Shown: positions 8,563 to 16,621, counted from the stretch's first letter. The stretch is 51,317 bases of DNA from JBEBGV01 sp040081265 (GCA_040081265.1 JBEBGV010000036.1:1-51317); one strand, 5' to 3'. A program made the numbers and translations. The notes: generated by a model not told the origin, from the letters alone.

Positions 8563-8832
8563 TTACCCGATGTTCTGCAGGTCTTTACCCGGCTTGAACC
8601 GGATCGTCCGGCCAGGCGGAATGCGCACTTCCTTGCCGGTCCTGGGGTTGCGGCCAATGCCGCGTTTGCGCGGCTTCACCTGGAACACCCCGAAGCCACG
8701 CAGTTCAATGCGGTCACCCCGCTGCATCGACATCCGCATGGCGTCGAACACCGCGTCAACGGCGACCTCGGCCTTGACCTTGGTGATGTCGGCGATCTTC
8801 GAGACTTCGTTGACGATGTCGACCTTGATCAT
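8563..8832 (-). CDS. HU/IHF-family DNA-bending protein
   Basis: 89 residues starting MIKVDIVNEVSKI, with a GAGG ribosome-binding site upstream; a longer frame upstream of 8832 lacks family similarity. The signature of the DNA-binding arm is intact (GRNPRTGKEVRIPPGRTIRF, about 57-76), including the intercalating Pro. The preceding ELRGFGVF segment is the usual dimer core. It resembles IHF-alpha-type proteins as well as HU, and eye inspection cannot separate them. Nucleoid architecture and, relevant here, DNA bending at sigma-54 promoters are known roles of IHF. Confidence 0.92.
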   Translation of the reverse strand: MIKVDIVNEVSKIADITKVKAEVAVDAVFDAMRMSMQRGDRIELRGFGVFQVKPRKRGIGRNPRTGKEVRIPPGRTIRFKPGKDLQNIG

Positions 8833-8866
8833 GAAAGGGGCGTCCTCAGGCGAGCAAACGGTAACT

Positions 8867-8896
8867 AGCATAAATAGAGCTACTTACGACTGTCAA
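8867..8896 (-). promoter_or_regulatory. Sigma-70-type promoter of the HU/IHF gene
   Basis: On the reverse strand a perfect TTGACA (8896-8891) is followed after 18 bp by TATGCT (8872-8867). The region is locally AT-rich compared with its surroundings. The -10 box is 34 nt before the ATG at 8832. Confidence 0.7.
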
Positions 8897-8991
8897 ATGG
8901 ACGATTTTGGTCACCCTCCAATCCTGCTAAGTGATGCACGCTCCTTCAGCACCCGTCAACGCCCGGTATTTCCCACGAATTAATCATCCAG

Positions 8992-10368
8992 ATGGCTCAG
9001 TTGCAGCGCTCTGTCGTGCTCGTCGGGCGGCCCAATGTGGGCAAGTCCACGCTGTTCAATCGTTTGAGCCAGACCCGGCGGGCGATCGTGACGGCAATTC
9101 CGGGGACGACGAGAGATGTGCTGGCGCAGCATGCGGAGTGGCGGGGTGTGTCGTTCCAGGTCATCGACACCGGCGGGATGTTCGGCGCGAGCGAGGACCC
9201 ACTGCACGCGCTGGTGCTCGAGCGCGGCCGGCGCGCGATCGCTGCGGCTGACCTTCTGGTGCTCGTCGTGGATGGACGCGAGGGACTGACGCCGGGCGAC
9301 CGCGAGATTGCCGAGGTCCTGCGTACCGCAAACAGTCCGATTGTCGTGGCGGTCAACAAGACCGATGACAAGCGCGCGCGTGGTTCGGTGGAGTTCTACG
9401 AACTCGGCTTCGACCCGGTGCTCGAGATCTCGGCTGAGCACGGCGAGGGGACAGGCGACCTGCTCGATGCCGTGATCGAGCGTCTGGGATCGGCGCCCGA
9501 CAAAGAAGGGGTTGAGGTACCGGAAGAGGTTCGCATCGCCATCGTGGGCCGGCCCAATGCCGGCAAGTCGTCGCTCGTCAACCGCCTCGTGCGCGAAGAG
9601 CGGATGATCGTCGACAAGACGCCGGGCACCACGCGCGACGCCGTGGATACGTTGATGACCTGGCACCGGCGTCAGTTCCGTATCGTGGACACGGCGGGGA
9701 TCCGTCGTCCAGGCCGCGTTGCCAGTTCCGGACAGGTGGAGTCGGTCAGCGTGCTCCTGGCGCGGCGCTCGATCGAAGCCGCCGACATCGTCGTCCTGGT
9801 GTTTGATGCCAACGCCGGTGCCACCGATCAGGACGCCACCATTGCAGGCGAGGCCGACAAGGCGGGCCGCGGCGTGATCATCGTGGCCAACAAGTGGGAC
9901 CTGATGAAGGACCGCGGGTCGGACTACGTCAAGACCTTCGACGAGGAAACGCGCCGCCGGCTGAAGTTCCTGGACTACGCGCCCATCCTCCACATCTCGG
10001 CGCTGACCGGCGAGCGGACGCCGAAGCTGCTCGAGACGATCGACCGGGTGGAGGCGTCGCGCCGGAAGCGGGTCAAGACGCACGAGCTGAATCTGTTCGT
10101 GGCGAAGGTCACCGCGGAGCACCCGCCGGCCAGCCCCGGACGCCGGCACGTGCGGATCCTCTATGCCGCGCAGACCGGGGTTGCCCCGCCCACGTTTGTC
10201 TTCTTCACGAACGTGGCGACGACGTTCCACTTTTCCTACGAGCGCTTCCTGGTGAACCAGTTGCGCGAAGCGTTCGGCTTCGAGGGCACGCCGCTCCGGA
10301 TGCACGTGCGGCGTCGCGGCGGCAAGGGCGGCCCGAAGTTCCACGGGGAGGAAGGGGCGGACAAGTGA
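8992..10368 (+). CDS. der: Ribosome biogenesis GTPase Der (EngA)
   Basis: 458 residues with two consecutive GTPase domains, the hallmark of Der. Domain 1 has GRPNVGKS (about 13-20), DTGG and NKTD. Domain 2 has GRPNAGKS (about 185-192), DTAG and NKWD. A C-terminal KH-like domain follows (about 365-445), and the tail is basic and Gly-rich (RRRGGKGGPKF). Der assists maturation of the 50S ribosomal subunit and is essential in most bacteria. It is transcribed divergently from the HU/IHF gene, with 159 bp between them. No unusual residue was seen in the motifs. Confidence 0.97.
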   Translation: MAQLQRSVVLVGRPNVGKSTLFNRLSQTRRAIVTAIPGTTRDVLAQHAEWRGVSFQVIDTGGMFGASEDPLHALVLERGRRAIAAADLLVLVVDGREGLTPGDREIAEVLRTANSPIVVAVNKTDDKRARGSVEFYELGFDPVLEISAEHGEGTGDLLDAVIERLGSAPDKEGVEVPEEVRIAIVGRPNAGKSSLVNRLVREERMIVDKTPGTTRDAVDTLMTWHRRQFRIVDTAGIRRPGRVASSGQVESVSVLLARRSIEAADIVVLVFDANAGATDQDATIAGEADKAGRGVIIVANKWDLMKDRGSDYVKTFDEETRRRLKFLDYAPILHISALTGERTPKLLETIDRVEASRRKRVKTHELNLFVAKVTAEHPPASPGRRHVRILYAAQTGVAPPTFVFFTNVATTFHFSYERFLVNQLREAFGFEGTPLRMHVRRRGGKGGPKFHGEEGADK

Positions 10369-10371
10369 CAG

Positions 10372-10560
10372 GTGCGAAGTGCGAAGTGAGAAGTGAGATG
10401 TGAGAAGTGAGAAGTAGGAAGTAGAAGGGGAGAAGTGGGAAGTGCGAAGTGAGTGCGAAGTGAGTGCGAAGTGGGGTCTGGCCGGCCACCTCACTTCTGA
10501 CTTACCTTCCTTACTTCTTACTTCCCCCCTCCACTTCGCCCTTCCCACTTCACACTTCGA
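10372..10560. repeat. Heptamer tandem repeat forming a large imperfect inverted repeat
   Basis: The first arm (10372-10474) is a purine-rich string of about 13 units of GTGAGAA / GTGCGAA. A GGCCGGCC centre follows (10480-10487). The second arm (about 10488-10560) is pyrimidine-rich with CACTTCTTACTTC-type units complementary to the first. The strand bias flips exactly at the centre, so transcription could give a long degenerate hairpin. It fills the gap between der and the MerR-type gene. Confidence 0.85.
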
Positions 10561-10581
10561 ACTTGCAAAGTTCGATATACT
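10549..10581 (+). promoter_or_regulatory. Putative MerR-type promoter with operator palindrome
   Basis: A perfect 8-bp inverted repeat, TCGAACTT / AAGTTCGA with a GCA centre, spans 10557-10575. It is flanked by TTCACA (10549-10554, 5 of 6 to the -35 consensus) and TATACT (10576-10581, -10). The spacer is therefore 21 bp, longer than the normal 17 bp and close to the 19-20 bp of MerR-regulated promoters, with the palindrome filling it. The ATG at 10591 follows the -10 box by 9 nt, so the transcript would be nearly leaderless. Confidence 0.55.
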
Positions 10582-10590
10582 TACAGTCGC

Positions 10591-11169
10591 ATGACTCTAC
10601 GGCTGTATCGCGCGGCAGAGGTGTGCGAGATGACCGCACTGCAGGCGTACGTCCTGAGGTCCTGGGAGAAGGAGTTTCCAGGCATCGGGGTGCAGCGAAC
10701 GCCCGACGGCGCCCGGTTGTATCGTCAGGCCGACGTGGATCAGGTGCTGCGCATCAAGCAGCTCGTGTTCGGCGAAGGGCTGACCGTTGGTGGCGCTCGT
10801 CGCCGGCTGGACGACTCTCCGCCGCCCAGGGTGACCGAGGCTGAGGTCGCAGAGGTCCTGAGCACGCTGGGCTCGGGCGCGCGGTCGAAGGTGGCGAACG
10901 TTCGCGAGGGTTTGAAGGCGCTGCAGTCGATGCTGGCGCAGAAGCCGGGTGAGTTCGAGCTGCGGCCGCCAACGATGAAGCCGGCGAAGGCAGCGAAGGT
11001 ATCGACGGCCGTGAAGGCAGGGGCCAAGGCGGCTCCGAAGCCCGCGAAGAGTACGACGAAGGCGGTATCGGCAAAGAGCGCATCAGCCGCGTCGAGGGGA
11101 ACCGCCAAGCCGAGTCGCGTCGCGGCCCGCAAGTTACCGGACCTCAAGCGTCGCCGAGCCAGCGCCTGA
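10591..11169 (+). CDS. MerR-family transcriptional regulator with Lys/Ala-rich tail
   Basis: 192 residues. The N-terminal MerR winged helix (about 1-75) reads YRAAEVCEMTALQAYVLRSWEKEF and ARLYRQADVDQVLRIKQLVFGEGLTVGGARRRL. A short dimerisation helix follows (about 85-120). The last 70 residues are a low-complexity Lys/Ala/Ser tail (KAAK, KPAKST) like histone H1-type extensions, which may bind DNA non-specifically. No Cys is positioned for metal binding, so this is not a metal-sensing MerR. The short MerR protein next to a tRNA-Pro and close to an IHF-type gene is an arrangement I recall from several phyla. The palindrome in its own promoter suggests autoregulation. Confidence 0.85.
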   Translation: MTLRLYRAAEVCEMTALQAYVLRSWEKEFPGIGVQRTPDGARLYRQADVDQVLRIKQLVFGEGLTVGGARRRLDDSPPPRVTEAEVAEVLSTLGSGARSKVANVREGLKALQSMLAQKPGEFELRPPTMKPAKAAKVSTAVKAGAKAAPKPAKSTTKAVSAKSASAASRGTAKPSRVAARKLPDLKRRRASA

Positions 11170-11172
11170 ACA

Positions 11173-11265
11173 GTACGTAGGCCCGATCTTCAAGTAGGCC
11201 AAACAGTACGTAGGCCGGACCTTCAGGTCCGGCAGGGTACGTAGGCCGGGTCCACAGGACCCGGC
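11173..11265 (+). repeat. REPIN-like repeat, half-element array, copy 2
   Basis: Three head-to-tail units begin AGTACGTAGG or GGTACGTAGG. The second carries the stem GCCGGACC / GGTCCGGC (11214-11233) and the third GCCGGGTCC / GGACCCGGC with an ACA loop (11245-11265). The first unit is decayed. Only one orientation of the repeat is present here. The array ends 5 bp before the tRNA. Confidence 0.8.
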
Positions 11266-11270
11266 GTCAT

Positions 11271-11347
11271 CGGGATGTAGCGCAGCCTGGTAGCGCACCT
11301 GACTGGGGGTCAGGGGGTCGCAGGTTCGAATCCTGTCATCCCGACCA
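11271..11347 (+). tRNA. tRNA-Pro (anticodon GGG)
   Basis: 77 nt with CCA encoded. The acceptor stem CGGGATG pairs fully with CATCCCG. The anticodon arm is CCTGA / TCAGG with loop CTGGGGG, giving anticodon GGG. The T arm contains GGTTCGAATCC. The discriminator base is A. The gene stands between a repeat array and a terminator hairpin. Confidence 0.97.
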
Positions 11348-11365
11348 TTCTTTTCAAAGACTCGG

Positions 11366-11395
11366 AGCCGCTCCCCCAGAGCGGCTTCTTGCTTT
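11366..11395 (+). terminator. Rho-independent terminator after tRNA-Pro
   Basis: The stem AGCCGCTC / GAGCGGCT (8 bp, loop CCCCA) is followed by a T-rich run (TCTTGCTTT). It lies 18 nt after the tRNA CCA end. Confidence 0.8.
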
Positions 11396-11466
11396 GTGGG
11401 CACCTTCGCGGTGCGCGAGCTACGGACTCGCGCCCTCCCTGCCATGGTCAAGGATGAGGTTGGAGT

Positions 11467-12498
11467 ATGCGGATCTGTATTCTTGGGGCCACCGGGTTAG
11501 TCGGACGCGAGAGCCTGGACCTCGTCGCACGCGCCTGGCCACAGGCCAGTCTGGTGCTCTACGCCAGTCGCGATCAGGAACTCGAGCACGCTGGCAAGAA
11601 GCACGAGGTGCTCGCCGCACATCGTCTTGAAGACCAGACGGCACCACAGGGCGATCTGGCGCTGGTGGCGCTCGATGACGAGCACAGCAAACGCTTTGTG
11701 CCGCGACTGCTGGCGCTCGGGTACCGAGTGATCGACAAGAGCAGCACCTATCGCGCCGACCCTGCTGTGCCCCTGGTGGCTGCCGGTGTCAACACGGCGC
11801 GTGTCGACGACTCGGTCAGACTGGTTGCTAATCCGAACTGCACGACCATCCCGCTGACGCTGGCGCTCGCGCCGCTCCAGAAAATCTATGGTCTCGAGAC
11901 GGTGGCCGTCAGCACCTATCAAGCGGTCAGTGGCGCGGGCGTGGCCGCGCTCGATCGCTTTCTCGACGACAGTCGTGAGGGCTATCAGGCGGCGAATCGA
12001 TTGGGCAGCCAGTTCGACCCAGCCGCCTACGCCGGCAACACCGTACCTCACAACGGTGCGACCGACGAGAGCGGCTACTCATCGGAAGAGCGCAAGTTGA
12101 TGTTCGAGACGCGGAAGATTCTGGAGCTGCCGCAGCTGCCGGTCAGCGTCCAGTGTTGTCGCGTCAGCGTCGCGGTTGGTCACTACGAGAACGCCTGGGT
12201 CACGTTCACGCGTTCCGTGGTCCTGGCCGAGGTCGCGGCCATCCTGCAGGATGCGACCCGGACACCGTTCGTGCACTACCTGGACGGACCGGTCGGCGAC
12301 GGCCTCAGCGCCGTCGCCACGGTCCACGAACGCGACACCGCGCTCGTTGGGCGCATCCGTTACGACGTTCGCGACGCGAGCCGGCGCAGCATCTGCCTGA
12401 CGGTGGCCGCAGACAATCTCCGCCTTGGCGCCGCCACCAATGCAATCCGCATCGCCAGCCGGTGGTTCACGACCCAGGATCCCCAACTGCAAGCCTAG
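11467..12498 (+). CDS. asd: Aspartate-semialdehyde dehydrogenase
   Basis: 343 residues; the start has GAGGTTGGAG just upstream. The NADP-binding N-terminus is CILGATGLVG (4-13). The catalytic Cys lies in ANPNCTT (Cys125), followed by the TYQAVSGAG segment and the active-site His in RVSVAVGH. Length and motif order match Asd of the NADP type. The enzyme reduces aspartyl-4-phosphate to aspartate semialdehyde, the branch point to lysine/diaminopimelate, threonine and methionine. It is 43 bp upstream of the hydroxylase-GH3-enolase genes on the same strand, with no terminator seen between them, so read-through is possible. Confidence 0.93.
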   Translation: MRICILGATGLVGRESLDLVARAWPQASLVLYASRDQELEHAGKKHEVLAAHRLEDQTAPQGDLALVALDDEHSKRFVPRLLALGYRVIDKSSTYRADPAVPLVAAGVNTARVDDSVRLVANPNCTTIPLTLALAPLQKIYGLETVAVSTYQAVSGAGVAALDRFLDDSREGYQAANRLGSQFDPAAYAGNTVPHNGATDESGYSSEERKLMFETRKILELPQLPVSVQCCRVSVAVGHYENAWVTFTRSVVLAEVAAILQDATRTPFVHYLDGPVGDGLSAVATVHERDTALVGRIRYDVRDASRRSICLTVAADNLRLGAATNAIRIASRWFTTQDPQLQA

Positions 12499-12541
12499 GC
12501 CGCTCACCGATCTCCCCGAAGCTGCGGTATTGTTCGGCCGG

Positions 12542-13390
12542 ATGAGCTACGCGATCTACCCGCTCGTGATGGCGGGCTCCTATTCGCTCTTTGCGCTGCT
12601 GCGTGTTGCAGGCGTGTCGCTGACGACCAGTGCGTACACGACGATCGTCGTGGTCGCGCTCGCGGTGGCGGTCCTCGAACGCGTGCTGCCGTACCGGAAG
12701 GCGTGGTTCCCCGGCCCCTCGGAGATCACCACGGACCTGGCGTTCATCGCCGTGGTGCAGCTCCTGCTCCCGCCGTTCATTGCCCTGATCTTCGCCAACG
12801 CGCTGGTTGGGCCGGTGCGCGCGCTTGGCATCCCCACGACCGGACTCTGGCCGCACGCCTGGCCGGTCTGGGCACAGGCCGGCCTGATGGTGCTGGCGGT
12901 CGACTTGATGCGCTACTGGCTGCACCGCGCCTGCCACGAGACCGACACGTTGTGGCGCCTCCACTCGGTGCACCACTCCGTGGATCGGCTGTACTGGCTG
13001 AACACGTCGCGATTCCATCCGGTCGAGAAGACGTTGCAGATGATGCTCGACAGTTTGCCGTTCCTGCTGATGGGTGTCGGCGCGGAAGTGCTGACCCTCT
13101 ATTACCTGACCTACTCGAGCAACGGTTTCCTGCAGCACAGCAACATCGATCTCCGCTACGGCCCGCTCAACTTCATCGTCGGCAGCGCCGAAACGCACCG
13201 CTGGCATCACTCACGCGAGCCGCGCGAAGCCAACGCCAACTACGGCAGCTCGACGGTGATCTGGGACCTGGTCTTCGGCACGTGGTTTCTTCCGCCGGGG
13301 CGACAAGTCGACGCGCTCGGCCTTCGCGAGGCCTACCCACGTTCATTTATCGGTTTGCTGCGGGCACCCTTCCAGAAGCAGGCGGGCTGA
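12542..13390 (+). CDS. Sterol desaturase / fatty acid hydroxylase superfamily membrane protein
   Basis: 282 residues from the ATG at 12542; the frame is open further upstream, but that part overlaps asd. Hydrophobic segments lie near 1-25, 30-48, 60-85 and 105-125. The di-iron His clusters of the superfamily are present: HRACHE, HSVHHS and THRWHH, with SRFHPVE between the second and third. Members hydroxylate or desaturate membrane lipids, fatty acids or sterols using O2. The stop codon abuts the GTG of the next gene, so the product probably acts on the same pathway as the GH3-type ligase. The substrate is unknown. Confidence 0.88.
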   Translation: MSYAIYPLVMAGSYSLFALLRVAGVSLTTSAYTTIVVVALAVAVLERVLPYRKAWFPGPSEITTDLAFIAVVQLLLPPFIALIFANALVGPVRALGIPTTGLWPHAWPVWAQAGLMVLAVDLMRYWLHRACHETDTLWRLHSVHHSVDRLYWLNTSRFHPVEKTLQMMLDSLPFLLMGVGAEVLTLYYLTYSSNGFLQHSNIDLRYGPLNFIVGSAETHRWHHSREPREANANYGSSTVIWDLVFGTWFLPPGRQVDALGLREAYPRSFIGLLRAPFQKQAG

Positions 13391-15043
13391 GTGGCCGGCG
13401 CCCACCATCTGCTCCTCGCTGGCGCGATGGCCGTCAACGGCGTGCGCTACTGGCGGCCGCTGGCCGCCCAGCTGCGCGATCCCGCCGCGGCGCAAGCAGC
13501 AGCGCTGCAACGTATCCTCGGCGCGAATGCCAGCACGGCGTTTGGTCGCCAGCACGGCTTCGCCTCAGCGTCGACGCCAGACGCCTACCGCGCGCGCACC
13601 CCGATCCAGGACTACGAAACCCTGCGTCCCTGGGTCGAATCTCAGCGCACGACAGGGGCGCAGGCTCTCACCGTCGAGGCGCCCCTCTTCTACGCGCAGA
13701 CCAGTGGATCCACGGGCGCTCCAAAGTACATCCCGGTCACGCCCACCGCGTTGAAAGGCTACAAGTCGGAACAGGCGCTCTTCACCTACCTGCAGTACCG
13801 CGCGTGCCCTGAGGCGTTCCGCGGCCGGGCCTGGGGCATCATGGGCGCCGCGTCCGAAGGCCACCTCGACTCCGGCCACATCGTCGGTTCGGTGTCGGGG
13901 CATCTCTACAGCGCACTGCCGAGTGCGCTCCAGGCGCGCTTCGTGATCCCGCCAGAGGTGTCGTCCATCCACGACTACGAAACGAAGTACCTTGTGATCC
14001 TCCGCCTCGCGCTAGGCGTAGACGATGTGACGTATCTCGGATCGCCGAACCCGTCCACGTTCGTGCGACTGCTGGCGATGCTCAACGAGCGACGTGATCT
14101 GCTGGCGCGATCGCTCGAGGCGGGGACGCTTCCGGACGGGGTAGAGGTGTCGGGCGAGGTATCGACGGCGATCGCTCCGCGACTGCGGCGCAGGCCTGAG
14201 ATGGCGAGGGCGCTGCGGAGCGATAAGCCGCTCACCTACGCCAGTCTGTGGCCTGGCATCAGACTGATCACGACCTGGACTGGTGGCAGTTGCGGAATCG
14301 CACTCGAGACGCTGCGGCGGACGCTCCCCGCCGGCTGCACGGTGATGGAGCTGGGATACCAGGCGACTGAGTTTCGCGGCACGCTGGCGCTCGAGGCCGA
14401 GGTCGCGGGTGGCGTGCCCCCGTTGCATCACCACTTCTTCGAGTTCGTCGAGCAGGCCGAGTGGGAAGCCGGCGGTCGCACATGCATCGGGCTCGAGCGC
14501 CTGGTTGCCGGTGGACGCTATTACGTCCTGGTCACGACAGCTGCAGGCCTCTACCGCTACACGATGAACGACATCGTCGAGGTGACAGGGTTCTTCGAGC
14601 GCAGCCCGCTCCTGCGCTTCGTGCAGAAGGGCAAGGGGATCACCAGCGTGACGGGAGAGAAGCTCTACGAGTCGCAGGCGATCGAAGCCGTGCAGAAGGC
14701 GACCGGCGCGTATGCCGTGACGACGTCATTCTTCCTGCTGGTGGCCGACGAGACGTCCCCTGCCTATCACTTATACGTGGAGCTCGACGGCGGTCACGTC
14801 GAGAGCGCAGTGCTGGCACGTGCCGTGGACGCCCACCTTGGCGGCCTGAACCTCGAGTATCAGAGCAAGCGGGGAAGCGGGCGACTGGGCGCCGTGCGAG
14901 CCACGCGCCTCAAGCCCGGCGCTGGCGACGCGTTCAAGCGTGCGGCCGTGGCTGCGGGCCAGCGCGAAGGGCAGTTCAAGCCGGCGGTGCTGCACTATCG
15001 TCGCGAGCTGAAGTGGCCGGTGGAGCAGCATGTCGACGAGTGA
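13391..15043 (+). CDS. GH3-family acyl-acid amido synthetase
   Basis: 550 residues. The GTG at 13391 directly follows the previous stop; an ATG at 13429 is a possible alternative. The adenylate-forming motif YAQTSGSTGAPKYIPVT (about 100-116) is typical of GH3 proteins, and LYRYTMNDIVEVTGF (about 386-400) and FVQKGKGITSVTGEKLYE (about 410-427) are further GH3 signatures. In plants GH3 enzymes adenylate carboxylic acids such as auxin or jasmonate and conjugate them to amino acids; bacterial versions are largely uncharacterised. It sits between a lipid-type hydroxylase and an enolase-superfamily enzyme, with abutting or overlapping reading frames. An acyl-amino-acid product is a plausible but unproven outcome. 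Confidence 0.85.
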   Translation: MAGAHHLLLAGAMAVNGVRYWRPLAAQLRDPAAAQAAALQRILGANASTAFGRQHGFASASTPDAYRARTPIQDYETLRPWVESQRTTGAQALTVEAPLFYAQTSGSTGAPKYIPVTPTALKGYKSEQALFTYLQYRACPEAFRGRAWGIMGAASEGHLDSGHIVGSVSGHLYSALPSALQARFVIPPEVSSIHDYETKYLVILRLALGVDDVTYLGSPNPSTFVRLLAMLNERRDLLARSLEAGTLPDGVEVSGEVSTAIAPRLRRRPEMARALRSDKPLTYASLWPGIRLITTWTGGSCGIALETLRRTLPAGCTVMELGYQATEFRGTLALEAEVAGGVPPLHHHFFEFVEQAEWEAGGRTCIGLERLVAGGRYYVLVTTAAGLYRYTMNDIVEVTGFFERSPLLRFVQKGKGITSVTGEKLYESQAIEAVQKATGAYAVTTSFFLLVADETSPAYHLYVELDGGHVESAVLARAVDAHLGGLNLEYQSKRGSGRLGAVRATRLKPGAGDAFKRAAVAAGQREGQFKPAVLHYRRELKWPVEQHVDE

Positions 15044-16166
15044 GCTGCGGTTCAGCGGCCTTCGTGCCCAGGCGCTCCACATTCCGTTCACGACGACGTT
15101 CCGGCACGCGTCGGCAGCGCGCGCCGAGACAGCCAGCGTCTGGGTCGAGCTGCTGGATCGGGACGGTCGTGTGATCGGTCGTGGCGAATCGTGCCCGCGC
15201 CCATACGTCACCGGCGAGACCATTGAGTCCGCGATTGCGTTCCTGCACCGCTCCACGGCAGATCTGTCACGCGATGTCGTCAGCCTGGAGTCGCTGCGCG
15301 GCTGGGTGTCAACGCGTGCCGGAGACATCGATCGCAACCCGGCCGCCTGGTGTGCCGCAGAACTTGCCATCCTGGATGCCCTCGGTGCCAGCTCGGGAGT
15401 GACCGTCGAAGCCCTGCTCGGCCTTCCGCCGCTCACGAAGGCGTTCAGGTACACGGCGGTTGTCGGCGACGAGGATCCGGAGGCGTTTCACGCGCTCGTC
15501 CGGCGTTATGCGGCGCTCGGCTTCGCCGACTTCAAGGTCAAGCTGTCCGGTGACGTAGAACGGGATCGTCAGAAGCTCAGCGCGTTCTCGGCGTTTGCCG
15601 ACCGCGACCTTCGCGTGCGCGGCGACGCCAACAACGTGTGGAAGACGCTGGATGAGGCGTGTGAGGCACTGGACCGTCTGGGCTTCGACTGGTTTGCGCT
15701 CGAGGAACCGCTGGAGGCTGGCAGTTACAGCGCGCTCGCGGCGCTTGGCAACGAGCTGGGGTGTCGCATCGTCCTCGACGAGAGCCTGACCAGACGCGAG
15801 CAACTCGCGACGCTCACGGGACTGCCGGGGCAGTGGATCGTCAATGTCAGGGTGTCGAAGATGGGCGGGCTGCTGCGCTCGATGGCCGTCATCGAGGAGG
15901 CGAAGCGCCGTGGCGTCGGAATTGTTGTCGGTGCGCAGGTCGGCGAGACCAGCCTGCTGACGCGCGCCGGCCTGACGGCGGCCCACGCCGCCGGCGAGAG
16001 TCTGGTTGCGCAGGAGGGCGCCTTCGGCACGCATCTGCTGCGCGCGGATGTGTGCGACCCGCCGCTGATGTTTGGCGCCGCTGGCGTCCTCGACCCTGCG
16101 GGCTTTCCCACGCTCACCGCCGCTGGTCTCGGGCCGTTCTCGCCCGACCCTGCCTGGCTGCGCTGA
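15030..16166 (+). CDS. Enolase-superfamily enzyme (dipeptide epimerase / muconate-cycloisomerase-like)
   Basis: 378 residues; overlaps the GH3 gene by 14 bp. The capping N-terminus is followed by a TIM-barrel with the superfamily acid-base and metal residues: KVK at the end of the second barrel strand (FADFKVKLSG), RGDANNVW (Asp), FALEEPLE (Glu), IVLDES (Asp) and the second catalytic Lys in VSKMGG. The Lys-x-Lys plus Lys pattern is that of the MLE subgroup, which contains L-Ala-D/L-Glu epimerases, N-acylamino acid racemases and o-succinylbenzoate synthases. Next to an amido synthetase, an epimerase or racemase acting on amino acid or N-acyl amino acid is a reasonable guess. Confidence 0.85.
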   Translation: MSTSELRFSGLRAQALHIPFTTTFRHASAARAETASVWVELLDRDGRVIGRGESCPRPYVTGETIESAIAFLHRSTADLSRDVVSLESLRGWVSTRAGDIDRNPAAWCAAELAILDALGASSGVTVEALLGLPPLTKAFRYTAVVGDEDPEAFHALVRRYAALGFADFKVKLSGDVERDRQKLSAFSAFADRDLRVRGDANNVWKTLDEACEALDRLGFDWFALEEPLEAGSYSALAALGNELGCRIVLDESLTRREQLATLTGLPGQWIVNVRVSKMGGLLRSMAVIEEAKRRGVGIVVGAQVGETSLLTRAGLTAAHAAGESLVAQEGAFGTHLLRADVCDPPLMFGAAGVLDPAGFPTLTAAGLGPFSPDPAWLR

Positions 16167-16181
16167 GCCGCCTGAACCGGC

Positions 16182-16457
16182 CTAGGCCGATTTCTCCTCA
16201 GGCTTGGAGTCGGCCGCCTCGCGCTCGACCTCGATCGTGCAGTCCTTCAGAAGGGCTAGCACAGCGGCCACCGCAGCGGCTACTGGCGCGAGGAAGACCC
16301 CCACTACGCCCGCGGTCAGGGGAAACTCCGCAACCGTGCGGCCCTGATGCGAGATGCGGACGCGGCGGACGTTGCCCTGGCGGATGATGTCCTTGAGCTT
16401 GTCGAGAAGCGCCTCACCCTCGGCCTTGACCGATTCCCAGGTCGTGTTCGTTGTCAT
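16182..16457 (-). CDS. DUF4342 family protein
   Basis: 91 residues. The N-terminal part (WESVKAEGEALLDKLKDIIRQGNVRRVRI) and the central beta pair with a short hydrophobic stretch (LTAGVVGVFLAPVAAAVAAVLAL) match the DUF4342 family. The tail is acidic and charged. Start supported by AAGGAGCT. DUF4342 proteins are small, probably membrane-associated, and of unknown function; they are often seen with stress genes. The gene is convergent with the enolase-type gene (15 bp apart) and divergent from the Lmo0937-type gene. Confidence 0.8.
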   Translation of the reverse strand: MTTNTTWESVKAEGEALLDKLKDIIRQGNVRRVRISHQGRTVAEFPLTAGVVGVFLAPVAAAVAAVLALLKDCTIEVEREAADSKPEEKSA

Positions 16458-16580
16458 AGCTCCTTAGACGCAGAAGCCGCGCCTGACGTTCAGCGCGGAA
16501 TTCCATCGGCGCAGCGGAATTTTCACCGGGCCTGGGTGGGGCGGAGCGGGATGGGACGGGGACGGTCAGGCCCGGCTCGA

Positions 16581-16595
16581 TGGCTCATGCATTGC
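16581..16595 (+). promoter_or_regulatory. Candidate sigma-54 promoter of the Lmo0937-type gene
   Basis: TGGCTCA-N4-TTGC (then A) has GG-N10-GC spacing: 5 of 7 in the -24 box and a perfect -12 box. It is 26 nt before the ATG at 16622, a suitable distance for a short leader carrying the GGAGG ribosome-binding site. Confidence 0.5.
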
Positions 16596-16621
16596 ACCTC
16601 CCCTCGATGAAGGAGGAGGCC

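Noticed and set aside
8980..10548. Long open frame antisense to der (522 codons)
   Set aside because: It mirrors a strongly conserved two-domain GTPase on the other strand, has no ribosome-binding site, and translates to Arg/His-rich sequence with no family pattern. It is a by-product of high GC.
11173..11347. Integrated element using tRNA-Pro as attachment site
   Set aside because: No integrase gene and no second copy of the tRNA 3' end in the window; the repeats beside it are the dispersed REPIN family.
16469..16484. Possible -24/-12 site before the DUF4342 gene
   Set aside because: Spacing is right (GG-N10-GC), but the start of transcription would fall at the ATG and leave out the ribosome-binding site.
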